The position numbers and the translations under genes are program-made. A model generated the notes under the pieces. It saw only the letters and a list, made by a program, of their open reading frames with translations, did not search any database and was not told where the DNA came from. DNA of 64,000 nucleotides from an uncultured Clostridia bacterium (GTDB lineage: Bacteria > Bacillota > Clostridia > Christensenellales > Aristaeellaceae): positions 117,599 through 181,598 of the forward strand of contig CAKTXZ010000004.1 in NCBI GenBank assembly GCA_934632155.1, given 5' to 3'. Below are positions 52,771 to 62,013 of the stretch, in pieces; the stretch's first letter is position 1; the number at the start of each line of letters is the position of its first letter.

Positions 52771-53556
52771 ATGCCGGCATGGCTGACGCATTATTTCCTG
52801 CTGTTTTTTCTCGCATCCGTACTGGGATGGCTGATGGAGGTCTGCTGTAAGCTGATTCAGTTTCACCGCTTCATCAACCGCGGCTTTCTGATCGGCCCCT
52901 ACTGCCCCATTTACGGCTTCGGCGCGGTGCTGGTTACGGCGCTGCTCTCGCCCTACGCGAATTCGCCGCTCGTGGTGTTTGTATTGGCCGTAGTGGTATG
53001 CGGCGTGCTGGAATACGCCACCAGCTACCTGATGGAGAAGCTGTTTCACGCCCGATGGTGGGATTACAGCCAGAAGCGTTTTCAGCTCAACGGCCGCGTC
53101 TGCGCCGATACGTTGATTCCCTTCGGCCTGCTGGGGCTGACGATGGTATACCTGGTCAAGCCGTTCCTGTTTCGAGCGCTGGACCGCCTGCCAGTCGGGC
53201 TGCTGACCGGCCTGACCATCGGCCTTGCCGTGCTGATGCTGACGGATACCGTGCTCTCCACCCGTGTGCTGACCAAAATTCGCTCGGCGGCTGAAAGCAT
53301 ACGCGGCGACAGCACGGAGGCCATCACCGCGGCCGTACGCCGCACGCTGGCGCAGGAGGGCGCGCTGGTGCGCCGCGCGCTGCAGGCGTTTCCGCATGTC
53401 CATTTGTATAACCGACCGCTGCTGGAAAAGCTGAAGGCAGCGCGCAAGCAGTTTGCAGCGGCGCATCCCGACCTTTTCACCTTCAAAGGCATGAAAACGG
53501 ACGGGAAGGCCGCGCCGTGCGACGATTCCCGAGACGATCACGCGCATGGGACCTAA
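52771..53556 (+). CDS. Putative membrane protein, ABC_trans_CmpB (PF06541) family
   Basis: 261 residues. Four or five helices in the first 170 residues include the family signature FHRFINRGFLIGPYCPIYGFGA and EYATSYLMEKLFHARWWDYS. A cytoplasmic helical tail follows (about 180-261). The family is named putative ABC permease, but no ATPase accompanies it and its function is unknown. AAGGGAGG precedes ATG 52771; a much longer upstream reading lacks a ribosome site. Ends at a strong terminator. Confidence 0.85.
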   Translation: MPAWLTHYFLLFFLASVLGWLMEVCCKLIQFHRFINRGFLIGPYCPIYGFGAVLVTALLSPYANSPLVVFVLAVVVCGVLEYATSYLMEKLFHARWWDYSQKRFQLNGRVCADTLIPFGLLGLTMVYLVKPFLFRALDRLPVGLLTGLTIGLAVLMLTDTVLSTRVLTKIRSAAESIRGDSTEAITAAVRRTLAQEGALVRRALQAFPHVHLYNRPLLEKLKAARKQFAAAHPDLFTFKGMKTDGKAAPCDDSRDDHAHGT

Positions 53557-53579
53557 AAACAGCAAAGGGCAACGCCATC

Positions 53580-53622
53580 GCGGCGCGGGCTGGCCTGTGG
53601 GGCGCTCTCGCCGCATTTTTTT
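53580..53622 (+). terminator. Rho-independent terminator after the CmpB-like gene
   Basis: GCGGCG (53580-53585) pairs with CGCCGC (53609-53614) followed by seven Ts (53616-53622). Confidence 0.75.
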
Positions 53623-53728
53623 GTTCCTTCGCGCCCTGCGCACGCTTTCCTTCCCTTGCGCATAATCTCCATAGCAGCGGCCTGCATCACCGGCGCGACG
53701 CCGTAAAGCCGCGAAAGGGAGGACGCCA

Positions 53729-54496
53729 ATGGAAGCGTTTTTCGGCATAATGATACCGTTCCTTGGCACAACGCTGGGAGCGGCCTGCGTGTTTTTGACC
53801 AAGCGCCGCTTGAGCAGCCGCCTGCACGCCGGGCTGTCCGGCTTTGCGGCTGGCGTAATGACGGCGGCGTCTATATGGAGCCTGCTGCTGCCCGCAATCG
53901 AGCAATCCGCGGGGCTGGGCGCATGGCAGTTCGTCCCGGCGGCAGTCGGGCTCTGGCTCGGCATTCTGTTTCTGTTCGGCATGAATCTGCTGCTTGCGCC
54001 GCTCTACCGCCGTAAAGAATCGCTTACGGACGGTTCAAAGCGCATCACGCTGATGCTTCTGGCCGTCACGCTGCACAATATTCCCGAGGGCATGGCGGTG
54101 GGCGTTGCCTACGCCGGTTATCTTTCAGGCAATGCGCAGATCACCGCCGCGGGCGCGTTTGCGCTGGCGATGGGCATCGCCGTTCAGAATTTTCCCGAGG
54201 GCGCAATTGTGTCCATGCCGCTGCGTGCGGCCGGCAAAGGCCGGGGCCGCGCGTTTGGAGACGGCGTGCTCTCCGGCGCGGTGGAGCCAGCCGCCGCAGT
54301 TTTCACGCTGCTGGCCGCGCGGCTCGTCATTCCGGCCATGCCCTGGCTGCTCAGCTTTGCCGCCGGCGCCATGCTGTATGTGGTCGTCGCGGAGCTGATT
54401 CCCGAGCTGGCGGCGCAGGAGCGGCTACCGCTGGGCACGGTATGCTTTGCCTTGGGCTTCAGCGTGATGATGGCGCTGGACGTTGCGTTCGGCTGA
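53729..54496 (+). CDS. ZIP-family divalent metal transporter
   Basis: 255 residues with eight predicted helices. The metal-binding helices read LHNIPEGMAVGVAYAG (TM4) and QNFPEGAIVSMPL (TM5), the BMC signature of bacterial ZIP/ZupT proteins. Imports zinc, iron or manganese. GGGAGGACGCC lies upstream of ATG 53729. The variable His-rich loop of eukaryotic ZIPs is absent, as usual for bacteria. Confidence 0.94.
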   Translation: MEAFFGIMIPFLGTTLGAACVFLTKRRLSSRLHAGLSGFAAGVMTAASIWSLLLPAIEQSAGLGAWQFVPAAVGLWLGILFLFGMNLLLAPLYRRKESLTDGSKRITLMLLAVTLHNIPEGMAVGVAYAGYLSGNAQITAAGAFALAMGIAVQNFPEGAIVSMPLRAAGKGRGRAFGDGVLSGAVEPAAAVFTLLAARLVIPAMPWLLSFAAGAMLYVVVAELIPELAAQERLPLGTVCFALGFSVMMALDVAFG

Positions 54497-54576
54497 CGGC
54501 AAGCGTCCCGCTGCCCGAGACGTTGCAAATGCGTTTTCATTTTTCCCTTCACGCCTTTTTCCGGAACGATGCGAGC

Positions 54577-54614
54577 GAGGGACGCTTTCGCGCCGCGGCG
54601 CGAAAGCGTCCCTC
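54577..54614. repeat. Perfect 38-bp palindrome
   Basis: GAGGGACGCTTTCGCGCCG is followed at once by its exact reverse complement with no loop, centred on CCGCGG. It lies about 80 bases after the ZIP stop. No U-run follows on either strand. It could act as a bidirectional transcription barrier or a dimeric protein site. Confidence 0.8.
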
Positions 54615-54701
54615 CTCTGCCATCGGCCGTTTTATCTGCTTTTGTTCATGTTTCGCATAGCCGCTTCGTATTTCACAAGCCGAAAGCGAATCATTCGCCG
54701 C

Positions 54702-54731
54702 TTGACTTTTCGGGCGTAGGGGAACGATAAT
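54702..54731 (+). promoter_or_regulatory. Promoter of the sulfatase operon
   Basis: TTGACT (54702-54707), 18-base spacer, GATAAT (54726-54731), about 38 bases before ATG 54769. Confidence 0.6.
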
Positions 54732-54768
54732 AATAACGATAAAAACATGAGAACATGGAGATGATCGT

Positions 54769-56253
54769 ATGTCTGCCACGCCTATTATCTGGATTACATG
54801 GGATGAAGCGCACAAGGACACCCTGAGCCTTTACGGCGCGGGCACGCACCGTACGCCGAATGTGGATGCGCTGGCCGCCTGCTCCCACAATTATACAAAC
54901 GCGTACACCTGCTCGCCCGTCTGCCTGCCGGCGCGCTGCTCCATGGCCACGGGGCTGATGCCGCACCATTCCTGTTCGCTGAGCAATCAGACGGGCGGCG
55001 CGCTGCGCAACGATTTGCCCCATGTCTTTCACCAAATGCACGCCATGCACTACAAAACGTCCGTCTTTGGCAAATGCCATTTCATGCCCGTTCCCTATCC
55101 CGTCACGCGGCCGGACGTGACTCTCGACGGCGAACACATTCTGGCCTATTACCGGTCGCTGGGCATTGATACGCTGGTCTGTCAGGATGATAAGAACTGC
55201 TCCGCGTGGTTCTATGACGATTTCGGCAAGGTCATGGAGCTGGAGGGCGTCATGAAGCCCTACCGCGACGCGCGCATGAAGCGCGAAAACGGCAATGTAT
55301 TTCCCTTCCCCGGGCCGGACGATCTGCATCCCGACCGTTGGGTGGCCGATCAGGCCATTGAATACATCCGTCAGGCGCAGGATAACGAATTTATCTGGGT
55401 TTCCTTCTCCGGGCCGCATTACCCTATCGACACGCCCAAATCCTATACCGAAAAAATCGATTTGAGCAAGCTGCCGCCGCGCAAGCTGCGCGAAGGCGAA
55501 TTTCTGGATAAGACCAAGCTGCACGCCCAATCCTACTACGGCCCGGGCGTTACCGAGGGCAGCGGGCAGGCGCCGGGCGGCGCGCAATGCAATTTCACGC
55601 AGGAATACTGGGACCGCTGGCAGAAGGGCTACCGCGGCAACGTGCTGCTGCTGGACGACTGCATGGGCGATCTCATCGCCGCCATCCGGGAGCGCTACGG
55701 CAACAACGCCCTGATTATCTTCACGGCCGACCACGGCGATATGAGCGGTCATCACGGCATCTGGGCCAAGAACAGCGCCGCGTACGAGGACGTGCTGTGC
55801 ATTCCCATGATGATTCATCTGCCCGGGCAGACGCAGGGCGTCACGCATGATGAATACGCCAGCAATCTGGACATCCTTCCCACCACCATGCGCCACGTTT
55901 TCGGCGTGGACATGCATGCCGACGGCCGTGACGCCATCGATCCCGCCACGGCGCCCGACACAATTTTTTCCGAAAAGGATTATCAGGTTGCGGTCATTCA
56001 CGACGGGCAAAAGCTTGTTTTAACGCAGCATAAGGGGCAAATGTACCAGGAGCTGTACGACCTGACGCGCGACCCGAACGAATTTGAAAACGTCTTTTCC
56101 GACCCTGCGTACGCCGCCGTCGCGCAGTCGCTGAAGGATCGCCTGTCGCAGGACGAAACGCGCATGCCCCGCGTTTTCTACGACGGTCAGGGCACGCCTT
56201 ACTGGATGGCTCCGCTGCAAAAGGGGCTGAAGCTGCGCCCAACCAAATCATAA
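54769..56253 (+). CDS. Sulfatase, Cys-type, cytoplasmic (first of tandem pair)
   Basis: Hydrolyses sulfate esters, probably on glycans. 494 residues: N-terminal PIIWITWDEAHKDTLS (first metal-site Asp), activation motif CLPAR in SPVCLPARCSMATG at about residue 51, where the Cys must become formylglycine, FGKCHFMPVP, then FTADHGDMSGHHGIWAKNS (second metal Asp and His). C-terminal domain includes LYDLTRDPNEFENV. No signal peptide. GGAG lies 8 bases before the ATG. The maturation enzyme (anSME/FGE) is not in this window. Confidence 0.92.
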   Translation: MSATPIIWITWDEAHKDTLSLYGAGTHRTPNVDALAACSHNYTNAYTCSPVCLPARCSMATGLMPHHSCSLSNQTGGALRNDLPHVFHQMHAMHYKTSVFGKCHFMPVPYPVTRPDVTLDGEHILAYYRSLGIDTLVCQDDKNCSAWFYDDFGKVMELEGVMKPYRDARMKRENGNVFPFPGPDDLHPDRWVADQAIEYIRQAQDNEFIWVSFSGPHYPIDTPKSYTEKIDLSKLPPRKLREGEFLDKTKLHAQSYYGPGVTEGSGQAPGGAQCNFTQEYWDRWQKGYRGNVLLLDDCMGDLIAAIRERYGNNALIIFTADHGDMSGHHGIWAKNSAAYEDVLCIPMMIHLPGQTQGVTHDEYASNLDILPTTMRHVFGVDMHADGRDAIDPATAPDTIFSEKDYQVAVIHDGQKLVLTQHKGQMYQELYDLTRDPNEFENVFSDPAYAAVAQSLKDRLSQDETRMPRVFYDGQGTPYWMAPLQKGLKLRPTKS

Positions 56254-56269
56254 TACGGAGGTGGCCGTC

Positions 56270-57766
56270 ATGCCCAGGCAGCATCCCGTTATCTGGATCA
56301 CATGGGACGAAGCGCACATCGACACGCTCGGCGTTTTCGGCGCGGGCACGCACCGCACGCCGAACGTAGACGCGCTGGCCGCCCGGTCGCATCATTTTAT
56401 CAACGCGCGCACCGCTTCGCCCGTATGCCTGCCCGCGCGCTGCGCTATGGCCACGGGGCTTCGTCCCAGCACCAGCGGCTCGATGAGCAACAACGCAGGC
56501 GCCGCGCTGCGCCCCGACGCTGCGCAGGTGTTTTCCCTCATGCATGCGCACAACTATCGCACCGCCATGTTCGGAAAATGCCATTTCGTTCCCGTTCCCT
56601 ACGCCGTAACCAGCCTCCAGCGCACTCTGGATTATGAACCGACGCTGGCCTATTATCGTTCGCTGGGGATTGACGAGCTGGTTGTGGAGGACGGCAAGCA
56701 ATGCTCCGTCTGGTTCTATGATGATTGGGGCAAGGCGCTCGCGCTCAGCGGCCTGATGGACGATTACCGCGCGGCGCTCGCAAACCGGGAAAACGACCGC
56801 GTCTTCCCCTTCCCCGGCCCGGAGGATTTGCATCCCGACCGCTGGGTGGCTGATCAGGCCATCGATTATATTCGCTCCGCGCCGGACAACGCGTTTATCT
56901 GGATTTCCTTCGCCGGGCCGCATTACCCGCAGGACCCGCCGCAGCGCTGCATGGACGCCGTGGACGTGAGCAGGCTGCCCCCGCGCAAAATACGCCCCGG
57001 CGAGTGGGACGACAAGCGCAAGCTGCACGCGCAATCCTTCTTCGGCCCCGGCGTTACCGAGGGCAGCGCGCGCGTAGAGGGCGGCGCGCAATGCCGCTTT
57101 ACGCCGGAATACTGGGAGCGCTGGCAAAAGGGCTATCGCGGCAACGTCGTGCTGCTGGACGAATGCATGGGCGACGTACTGGCTGCGCTCCGGCAGCGTT
57201 ACGGCGACGACGCGCTGATGATCTTCACCGCCGATCACGGCGACATGAGCGGCCACCACGGCATCTGGGCCAAGAACAGCGCCGTGTATGAGGATGTGCT
57301 GCGCATTCCGCTCATGGTTCACCTCCCCGGGCAGACGCAGGGCGTTGTTCACGACGAGCCCGCCGGCAATCTGGACCTGCTGCCGACCACCCTGCGCGCC
57401 GCGTTTGGCGAAGCTTTTGCCTGCGACGGCCGCGACGTGCTGGGCAGCGCCGCGCCCGATGTAGTCCTTTCCGAGCAGGAGGCGCAAATCGCCGTTATCC
57501 ACGATGGCCTGAAGCTCTCCGTCACGCGTCGTAAGGGCGTATGGTATCAGGAAATGTACGACCTTGTGCGGGATCCAAACGAGTTTGACAATGTGTTTGA
57601 CGCGCCCGAATACGCGCAGGCGCAGGCGCGGCTGCTTGCCCTGCTGCATGAGGACGAGGCGCGCTATCAGCGCATCTTCTACGACGGCGACGTCTTCCCC
57701 TACTGGATGGCTCCGCTTCAAAAGGGCGTTAAGCGCCGCCCGCGGGCTGCTAAGGGAGGCGACTGA
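56270..57766 (+). CDS. Sulfatase, Cys-type, cytoplasmic (second of tandem pair)
   Basis: 498 residues, clearly a duplicate of the preceding gene: VIWITWDEAHIDTLG, SPVCLPARCAMATG with the CLPAR formylglycine motif, FGKCHFVPVP, FTADHGDMSGHHGIWAKNS, and MYDLVRDPNEFDNVFD align nearly throughout. ATG 56270 follows GGAGGTG; a GTG at 56261 is the alternative. The differing middle (about 205-260) may tune substrate. It lies 16 bases after the first sulfatase and 3 bases before the regulator gene, so all three are one operon. Confidence 0.92.
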   Translation: MPRQHPVIWITWDEAHIDTLGVFGAGTHRTPNVDALAARSHHFINARTASPVCLPARCAMATGLRPSTSGSMSNNAGAALRPDAAQVFSLMHAHNYRTAMFGKCHFVPVPYAVTSLQRTLDYEPTLAYYRSLGIDELVVEDGKQCSVWFYDDWGKALALSGLMDDYRAALANRENDRVFPFPGPEDLHPDRWVADQAIDYIRSAPDNAFIWISFAGPHYPQDPPQRCMDAVDVSRLPPRKIRPGEWDDKRKLHAQSFFGPGVTEGSARVEGGAQCRFTPEYWERWQKGYRGNVVLLDECMGDVLAALRQRYGDDALMIFTADHGDMSGHHGIWAKNSAVYEDVLRIPLMVHLPGQTQGVVHDEPAGNLDLLPTTLRAAFGEAFACDGRDVLGSAAPDVVLSEQEAQIAVIHDGLKLSVTRRKGVWYQEMYDLVRDPNEFDNVFDAPEYAQAQARLLALLHEDEARYQRIFYDGDVFPYWMAPLQKGVKRRPRAAKGGD

Positions 57767-57769
57767 GCC

Positions 57770-59989
57770 TTGTCGAAGGCAGCGAGGAAAAAGAAATGGT
57801 ACGCTAAATATTTTGGAGGCTATTGCGCCATCGCGCTGATTCCGGTGCTGCTGCTGGGGCTGGTGCTGGGCACAAGCGCCGTTCAAAACAGCCGAAGCGA
57901 CGCGCTGCAGCGCTATCAGCTCACGCTGGGGCAGGTCGCCAATCATTTGGACGCCATCGTGCGCGACATGCAGGAAATGACGCAATCCTTCGAAAACAAC
58001 GCTACCGCCGCGGCCGCAATGGCGGACGACGCGCAATCCAAGCGCGCGCAATATCTGCCGTTTTTCCTTTCCGTGTGCGAAAGCAACAGCAAGGTGCCGC
58101 TGCGCGCCATGTTCTATTACATCGGCGACAGCTTCCTTTACACCTCCGACGGCGTTGTGAGCTACGAGTCGCTGGAAAAAGGCCTCGCCGATCAAGCCGA
58201 TCTGGATCGCTCCGCTTTTTTCACCGCGCTGGTGAAGGCAAGCGGTATGCGCTTTCTGCCGCTCTACCGGCAAACGGAGAATGAAGAAACCGAAAGCACG
58301 GATCTGAGCGTTTTCATCGTTCCCTATCCCATGCATGCGCTGCGGCAATCGGGGACGTTCGTATTCTTCATCGATCTGAGCGATCTAAAGCAGGTCATTG
58401 ACAATTACATGGTCACGGAGCTGGACTATCTCTACCTCTACGACGGCGGCTACCGCCTGATCGGGCTTTCGGAAAAGGCGCGGCAGGACGAGCAGACGCG
58501 GCAGGCGTTTTTGCATATTCCGCTGAACACGCCCGCCACCCAAACGCTGGGCGATGAGGATTACGTCGTTTTGCGCTGCAAAACAGACGTTTTCGGCCTG
58601 CAGCTCATCACAGGGGTCAGCGCGCGCGCCCTTTATGCGCCGCAAAGCAGGTCGCTCCTGCGCATACTGGCGCTCTATCTTGTCATTACGCTGGCGGCCG
58701 TCGTGCTGGCGGTGCTGCTGGCGCGCTACAGCTATCGCCCCATTCAGAGGCTGATGAAGACCATCGACTACGACGGCAATACCGACGAATTTCACGCGCT
58801 GGATCAGCATCTGGACGCCATGAACACAAGCCTTGAATTGCTGGAGGAGCGCGCCATGGCGCAGCAGCCGCTGGCGCATGAACGGCTGATGCTGGGGCTG
58901 CTGCGCGGTGAAAACGGCGACGGCGCGCAGCAAACGCTGCGCCTGCTTTACCCCGACTTCTGCGGCCCGGATAAGCAGTACTTCGTGCTGGCGGTGAATC
59001 TGAATGAAATCATGCCCGCCACGGCGCTACCCGAGCGCATGGAGCTGCCGCATGCTTCGCTCTACGGCGTGCGCCTTGAGGACGAGGGCGTCGCCGCGCT
59101 GGTCGCCGTCATGCCCGGCGGCGCAGACAACCGCCAAAGCATCATGCTGGAATTCCGCCGGCGGCTGGAGGAGCTGAAGCTGCACATATCCGGCGTTGGC
59201 GGCGGCGGTCTGTCCGCCTGTCCGAATCAGCTGCCCACCTCCTTTCTGGAGGCATACGTCGCGCTGCGCAATCATCACGCCGGTGCGGCGGAGGGCATTT
59301 TCCTGTACGCCGGCGCGGCGCTGAGCGAAAAGCAGACCGCCCATGAAAAAAAGAACCGCGCCGACCTGCTGGCGCTGTATCTGCAATCGCTTCGCAGCGT
59401 GGACGAGCGCACCGCGCTTTCCTTGATGGACGCCCTCGCCGATGCAATTGAGCATGAAAACGCCTCTTTCCTGATTCGCCGTTTCCTCTACGTCGAGGCT
59501 TTCAGCCGCGCGCTGGAGGCCGTGCCGCCCTCCGTGGCCGAAGCCTTCCGTGCGGAAACGGCCAGTCTGGCGCAGTTTTCCACCCCTGATCAGTACCGCC
59601 GCCTCATGACGCAATTGACGCGGCAGGCCTGTCAGGCGCAGGATGAAAGCCGCCGCAGCAAGCAGCTCAACAGCCGGAAAAATATTCTGGAATTGATGCA
59701 GGCGCACTACGCCGAATCCAGCTTTTCACTGGCGGCGCTTTCGGATATGGCCGGCTTTTCCACCACCTATATCAACCGCTGTCTGCGCGAGGAATCAGGC
59801 ATGAGCTTCATCCAACTGCTTTCCATGAAGCGCATGGAGCTAGCCAAGCAGCTGCTGCGCACGACCGATACCATGGTCAAGGACATTGTGCCGATGGTCG
59901 GCTATCTGGACACGGCCTCCTTCGTTCGCAAATTTAAGGAAGCCGAGGGCGTAACGCCGACAGAGTACCGCGAAATGCACCACAGCTGA
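57770..59989 (+). CDS. Membrane-bound AraC-family regulator, YesS type, intact
   Basis: 739 residues: a first transmembrane helix (about 20-40: AIALIPVLLLGLVLGTSA), an extracellular sensor to about 295, a second helix (ILALYLVITLAAVVLAVLLA), a cytoplasmic middle region, and a C-terminal double HTH (about 640-737: LAALSDMAGFSTTYINRCLREESGMSFIQLL, then YLDTASFVRKFKEAEGVTPTEYR). Such proteins sense extracellular sugars and control adjacent importers. TTG start at 57770 with GGGAGGC upstream. It follows the sulfatases and precedes the importer at 60165, its likely target. Confidence 0.92.
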   Translation: MSKAARKKKWYAKYFGGYCAIALIPVLLLGLVLGTSAVQNSRSDALQRYQLTLGQVANHLDAIVRDMQEMTQSFENNATAAAAMADDAQSKRAQYLPFFLSVCESNSKVPLRAMFYYIGDSFLYTSDGVVSYESLEKGLADQADLDRSAFFTALVKASGMRFLPLYRQTENEETESTDLSVFIVPYPMHALRQSGTFVFFIDLSDLKQVIDNYMVTELDYLYLYDGGYRLIGLSEKARQDEQTRQAFLHIPLNTPATQTLGDEDYVVLRCKTDVFGLQLITGVSARALYAPQSRSLLRILALYLVITLAAVVLAVLLARYSYRPIQRLMKTIDYDGNTDEFHALDQHLDAMNTSLELLEERAMAQQPLAHERLMLGLLRGENGDGAQQTLRLLYPDFCGPDKQYFVLAVNLNEIMPATALPERMELPHASLYGVRLEDEGVAALVAVMPGGADNRQSIMLEFRRRLEELKLHISGVGGGGLSACPNQLPTSFLEAYVALRNHHAGAAEGIFLYAGAALSEKQTAHEKKNRADLLALYLQSLRSVDERTALSLMDALADAIEHENASFLIRRFLYVEAFSRALEAVPPSVAEAFRAETASLAQFSTPDQYRRLMTQLTRQACQAQDESRRSKQLNSRKNILELMQAHYAESSFSLAALSDMAGFSTTYINRCLREESGMSFIQLLSMKRMELAKQLLRTTDTMVKDIVPMVGYLDTASFVRKFKEAEGVTPTEYREMHHS

Positions 59990-59998
59990 CCCGGCCTT

Positions 59999-60025
59999 GG
60001 AGGCAATGCGTTTGCCTCCTTTTTT
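59999..60025 (+). terminator. Rho-independent terminator of the sulfatase-regulator operon
   Basis: GGAGGCAA (59999-60006) pairs with TTGCCTCC (60012-60019), followed by six or seven Ts. Confidence 0.9.
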
Positions 60026-60096
60026 TATTTCGCATATTCCTTTCAAAAGGCATATCGCCGTTTTTTCTTTTCACCAATCGGCCGTTATTCAACCAG

Positions 60097-60125
60097 TTGA
60101 CGCACAAGTGCCCGTTGAATACAAT
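60097..60125 (+). promoter_or_regulatory. Promoter of the third sugar ABC operon
   Basis: TTGACG (60097-60102), 17-base spacer, TACAAT (60120-60125), about 40 bases before ATG 60165. Confidence 0.75.
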
Positions 60126-60164
60126 GAAGCCACTTAAGAAAAGTAAAAGCAGGTGACAAAGCGT

Positions 60165-61103
60165 ATGACTTCTTCTCTTTCCTCCGTTTCGCCCCACAAG
60201 CGGCGAAAGGCGCTGCCGACGCTTCGGCGCTACAAGTACATCTACCTGATGCTCATTCCGGTGCTGGCATACTACATCATTTTTCATTACGCGCCGATGG
60301 GCGGCCTTGTCATCGCCTTTCAGGATTATCGGCCGCGGCTGGGCTTCTCGCGCAGCCCCTTCGTCGGCCTTGAGCATTTCAGAAGCTTTCTGACCGGCGT
60401 ATACGCCAAGCGGCTGATTCGCAATACGCTGGTCATCAACCTGCTGCAAATCTGCTTCGGCTTCCCCGCGCCCATTATTCTGGCGCTGCTCTTTAATGAG
60501 ATGCGGGAAAACTGGTACAAAAAAACGCTGCAAACCATCAGCTACATGCCGCATTTCATCGCCATCGTCGTGCTGTGCGGCATGCTGACGCAGTTTTCCA
60601 TGACCAGCGGCCTGTTCAATGATATCGGCGCGTTTTTCGGCCTGCCGCGCGTCAATTATTTGTCCGATCCGCGCTACTACCGCGCGCTCTACATCGCCTC
60701 GGGCATCTGGCAGGAATGCGGCTGGGGCTCCATCATTTATCTGGCCACGCTCTCCGGTGTGGATCACAGCCTGCACGAGGCGGCGGCCATCGACGGCGCA
60801 GGGCGCATCCGGCGTATCATTCATGTGAACCTGCCCGCCATTTTGCCCATCATCGTCATTCAGCTGATTATGCGGGTTGGCCATATCATGAGTCAGGGCT
60901 ATGAAAAAACCATCCTGCTCTATTCCTCGGTCAACTATGAGGTGTCCGATATCATTTCCAGCTATGTCTACCGCCGCGGTCTGGAAATGCAGGAATACAG
61001 CTTCGGCGCGGCGGTTGGCATCTTCAATTCCATTGTGAATCTGGTCATTCTGGTTCTGGCCAATTGGTTCAGCGGCAAGGTCAGCGAAACCAGCCTTTGG
61101 TAA
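60165..61103 (+). CDS. Carbohydrate ABC transporter permease, LplB type
   Basis: About 312 residues, six helices. The EAA loop reads LHEAAAIDGAGRIRRIIHVNLP. Strongly similar to the product at 11148 (IVNYxFSGKVSETSLW-like ending). ATG 60165 is preferred over GTG 60153, since AGGTG lies at the right distance only for the ATG. First gene of the third importer. Confidence 0.92.
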   Translation: MTSSLSSVSPHKRRKALPTLRRYKYIYLMLIPVLAYYIIFHYAPMGGLVIAFQDYRPRLGFSRSPFVGLEHFRSFLTGVYAKRLIRNTLVINLLQICFGFPAPIILALLFNEMRENWYKKTLQTISYMPHFIAIVVLCGMLTQFSMTSGLFNDIGAFFGLPRVNYLSDPRYYRALYIASGIWQECGWGSIIYLATLSGVDHSLHEAAAIDGAGRIRRIIHVNLPAILPIIVIQLIMRVGHIMSQGYEKTILLYSSVNYEVSDIISSYVYRRGLEMQEYSFGAAVGIFNSIVNLVILVLANWFSGKVSETSLW

Positions 61104-61119
61104 GGGAGGGAGCGATAAC

Positions 61120-61992
61120 ATGGTAGAGACCAAAAAGCTGGGCGACCGGCTGTTCATCCTGCTCGTGTACGCCCTGGTAACGCTGGTCTGCACGCTGTGC
61201 CTGTACCCGATGCTGCACGTGCTTTTCGCCTCCTTCAGCGACCCGATGCGCCTTTCCATGCACGACGGCCTGATGCTCTGGCCCGACGGCTATTCGCTCA
61301 AGGGCTACCGCGTCATTCTCAATAACCCCAATATCTGGAGCGGCTATCGCAACACGATTTACTATGTGCTGCTGGGCACGGCCATCAATATGATGATGAC
61401 CACCCCCGGCGCGTTTATCCTCAGCCGCAAGGGCTGGCCGGGACGCAAGTTTTTCATGTTCTTATTCGTTTTTACCATGTACTTCAGCGGCGGCATGATT
61501 CCCACCTTCCTCATCGTGCGCGCGCTGGGGCTGTATAACACCACTTGGGCGCTGGTGCTGCCCGGCGCGATCAGCACATGGAATATGATCGTGCTGCGCA
61601 CCGCCTTCTCCTCCATTCCGGAAGCGCTGCCGGAATCGGCCTATCTGGACGGCGCGAACGATTTGCAAATTCTGCTCTACATTTTCCTGCCGCTCTCCAA
61701 GGCGACGCTTGCCGTTATCATTCTCTTCTACGCCGTAGGGCACTGGAACAGCTGGTTCCCGGCCATGCTCTACCTGCGCGATTCCAGACGATATCCGCTG
61801 CAGCTGATTCTGCGCGATATTTTGATTAACAACGGCTCCGGCGGCGTGGTGGAGGACGCCGAGGCGCAATACCTGAAGGAAATCGTCAAGTATTCCACCA
61901 TCATCGTCGCCACCGTTCCCATCCTGTGTATCTATCCCTTTGCCCAGAAATACTTCATGAAGGGCGTTATGCTGGGCTCTGTAAAGGGATAA
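61120..61992 (+). CDS. Carbohydrate ABC transporter permease, LplC/YtcP type
   Basis: 290 residues, six helices. The EAA-like loop reads LPESAYLDGANDLQILLYIFLP and the C-terminus FAQKYFMKGVMLGSVKG is diagnostic of LplC/YtcP. GGGAGGGAG precedes the ATG, 16 bases after its partner. Paralogue of the product at 12114. Confidence 0.92.
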   Translation: MVETKKLGDRLFILLVYALVTLVCTLCLYPMLHVLFASFSDPMRLSMHDGLMLWPDGYSLKGYRVILNNPNIWSGYRNTIYYVLLGTAINMMMTTPGAFILSRKGWPGRKFFMFLFVFTMYFSGGMIPTFLIVRALGLYNTTWALVLPGAISTWNMIVLRTAFSSIPEALPESAYLDGANDLQILLYIFLPLSKATLAVIILFYAVGHWNSWFPAMLYLRDSRRYPLQLILRDILINNGSGGVVEDAEAQYLKEIVKYSTIIVATVPILCIYPFAQKYFMKGVMLGSVKG

Positions 61993-62013
61993 AATAAAAA
62001 AGGAGGTTCCCCC

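Noticed and set aside
57765..57785. Spo0A-box-like TTGTCGAA at the start of the AraC-type regulator
   Set aside because: It coincides with the TTG start codon and first codons of the gene, and no second box is near. Likely chance.
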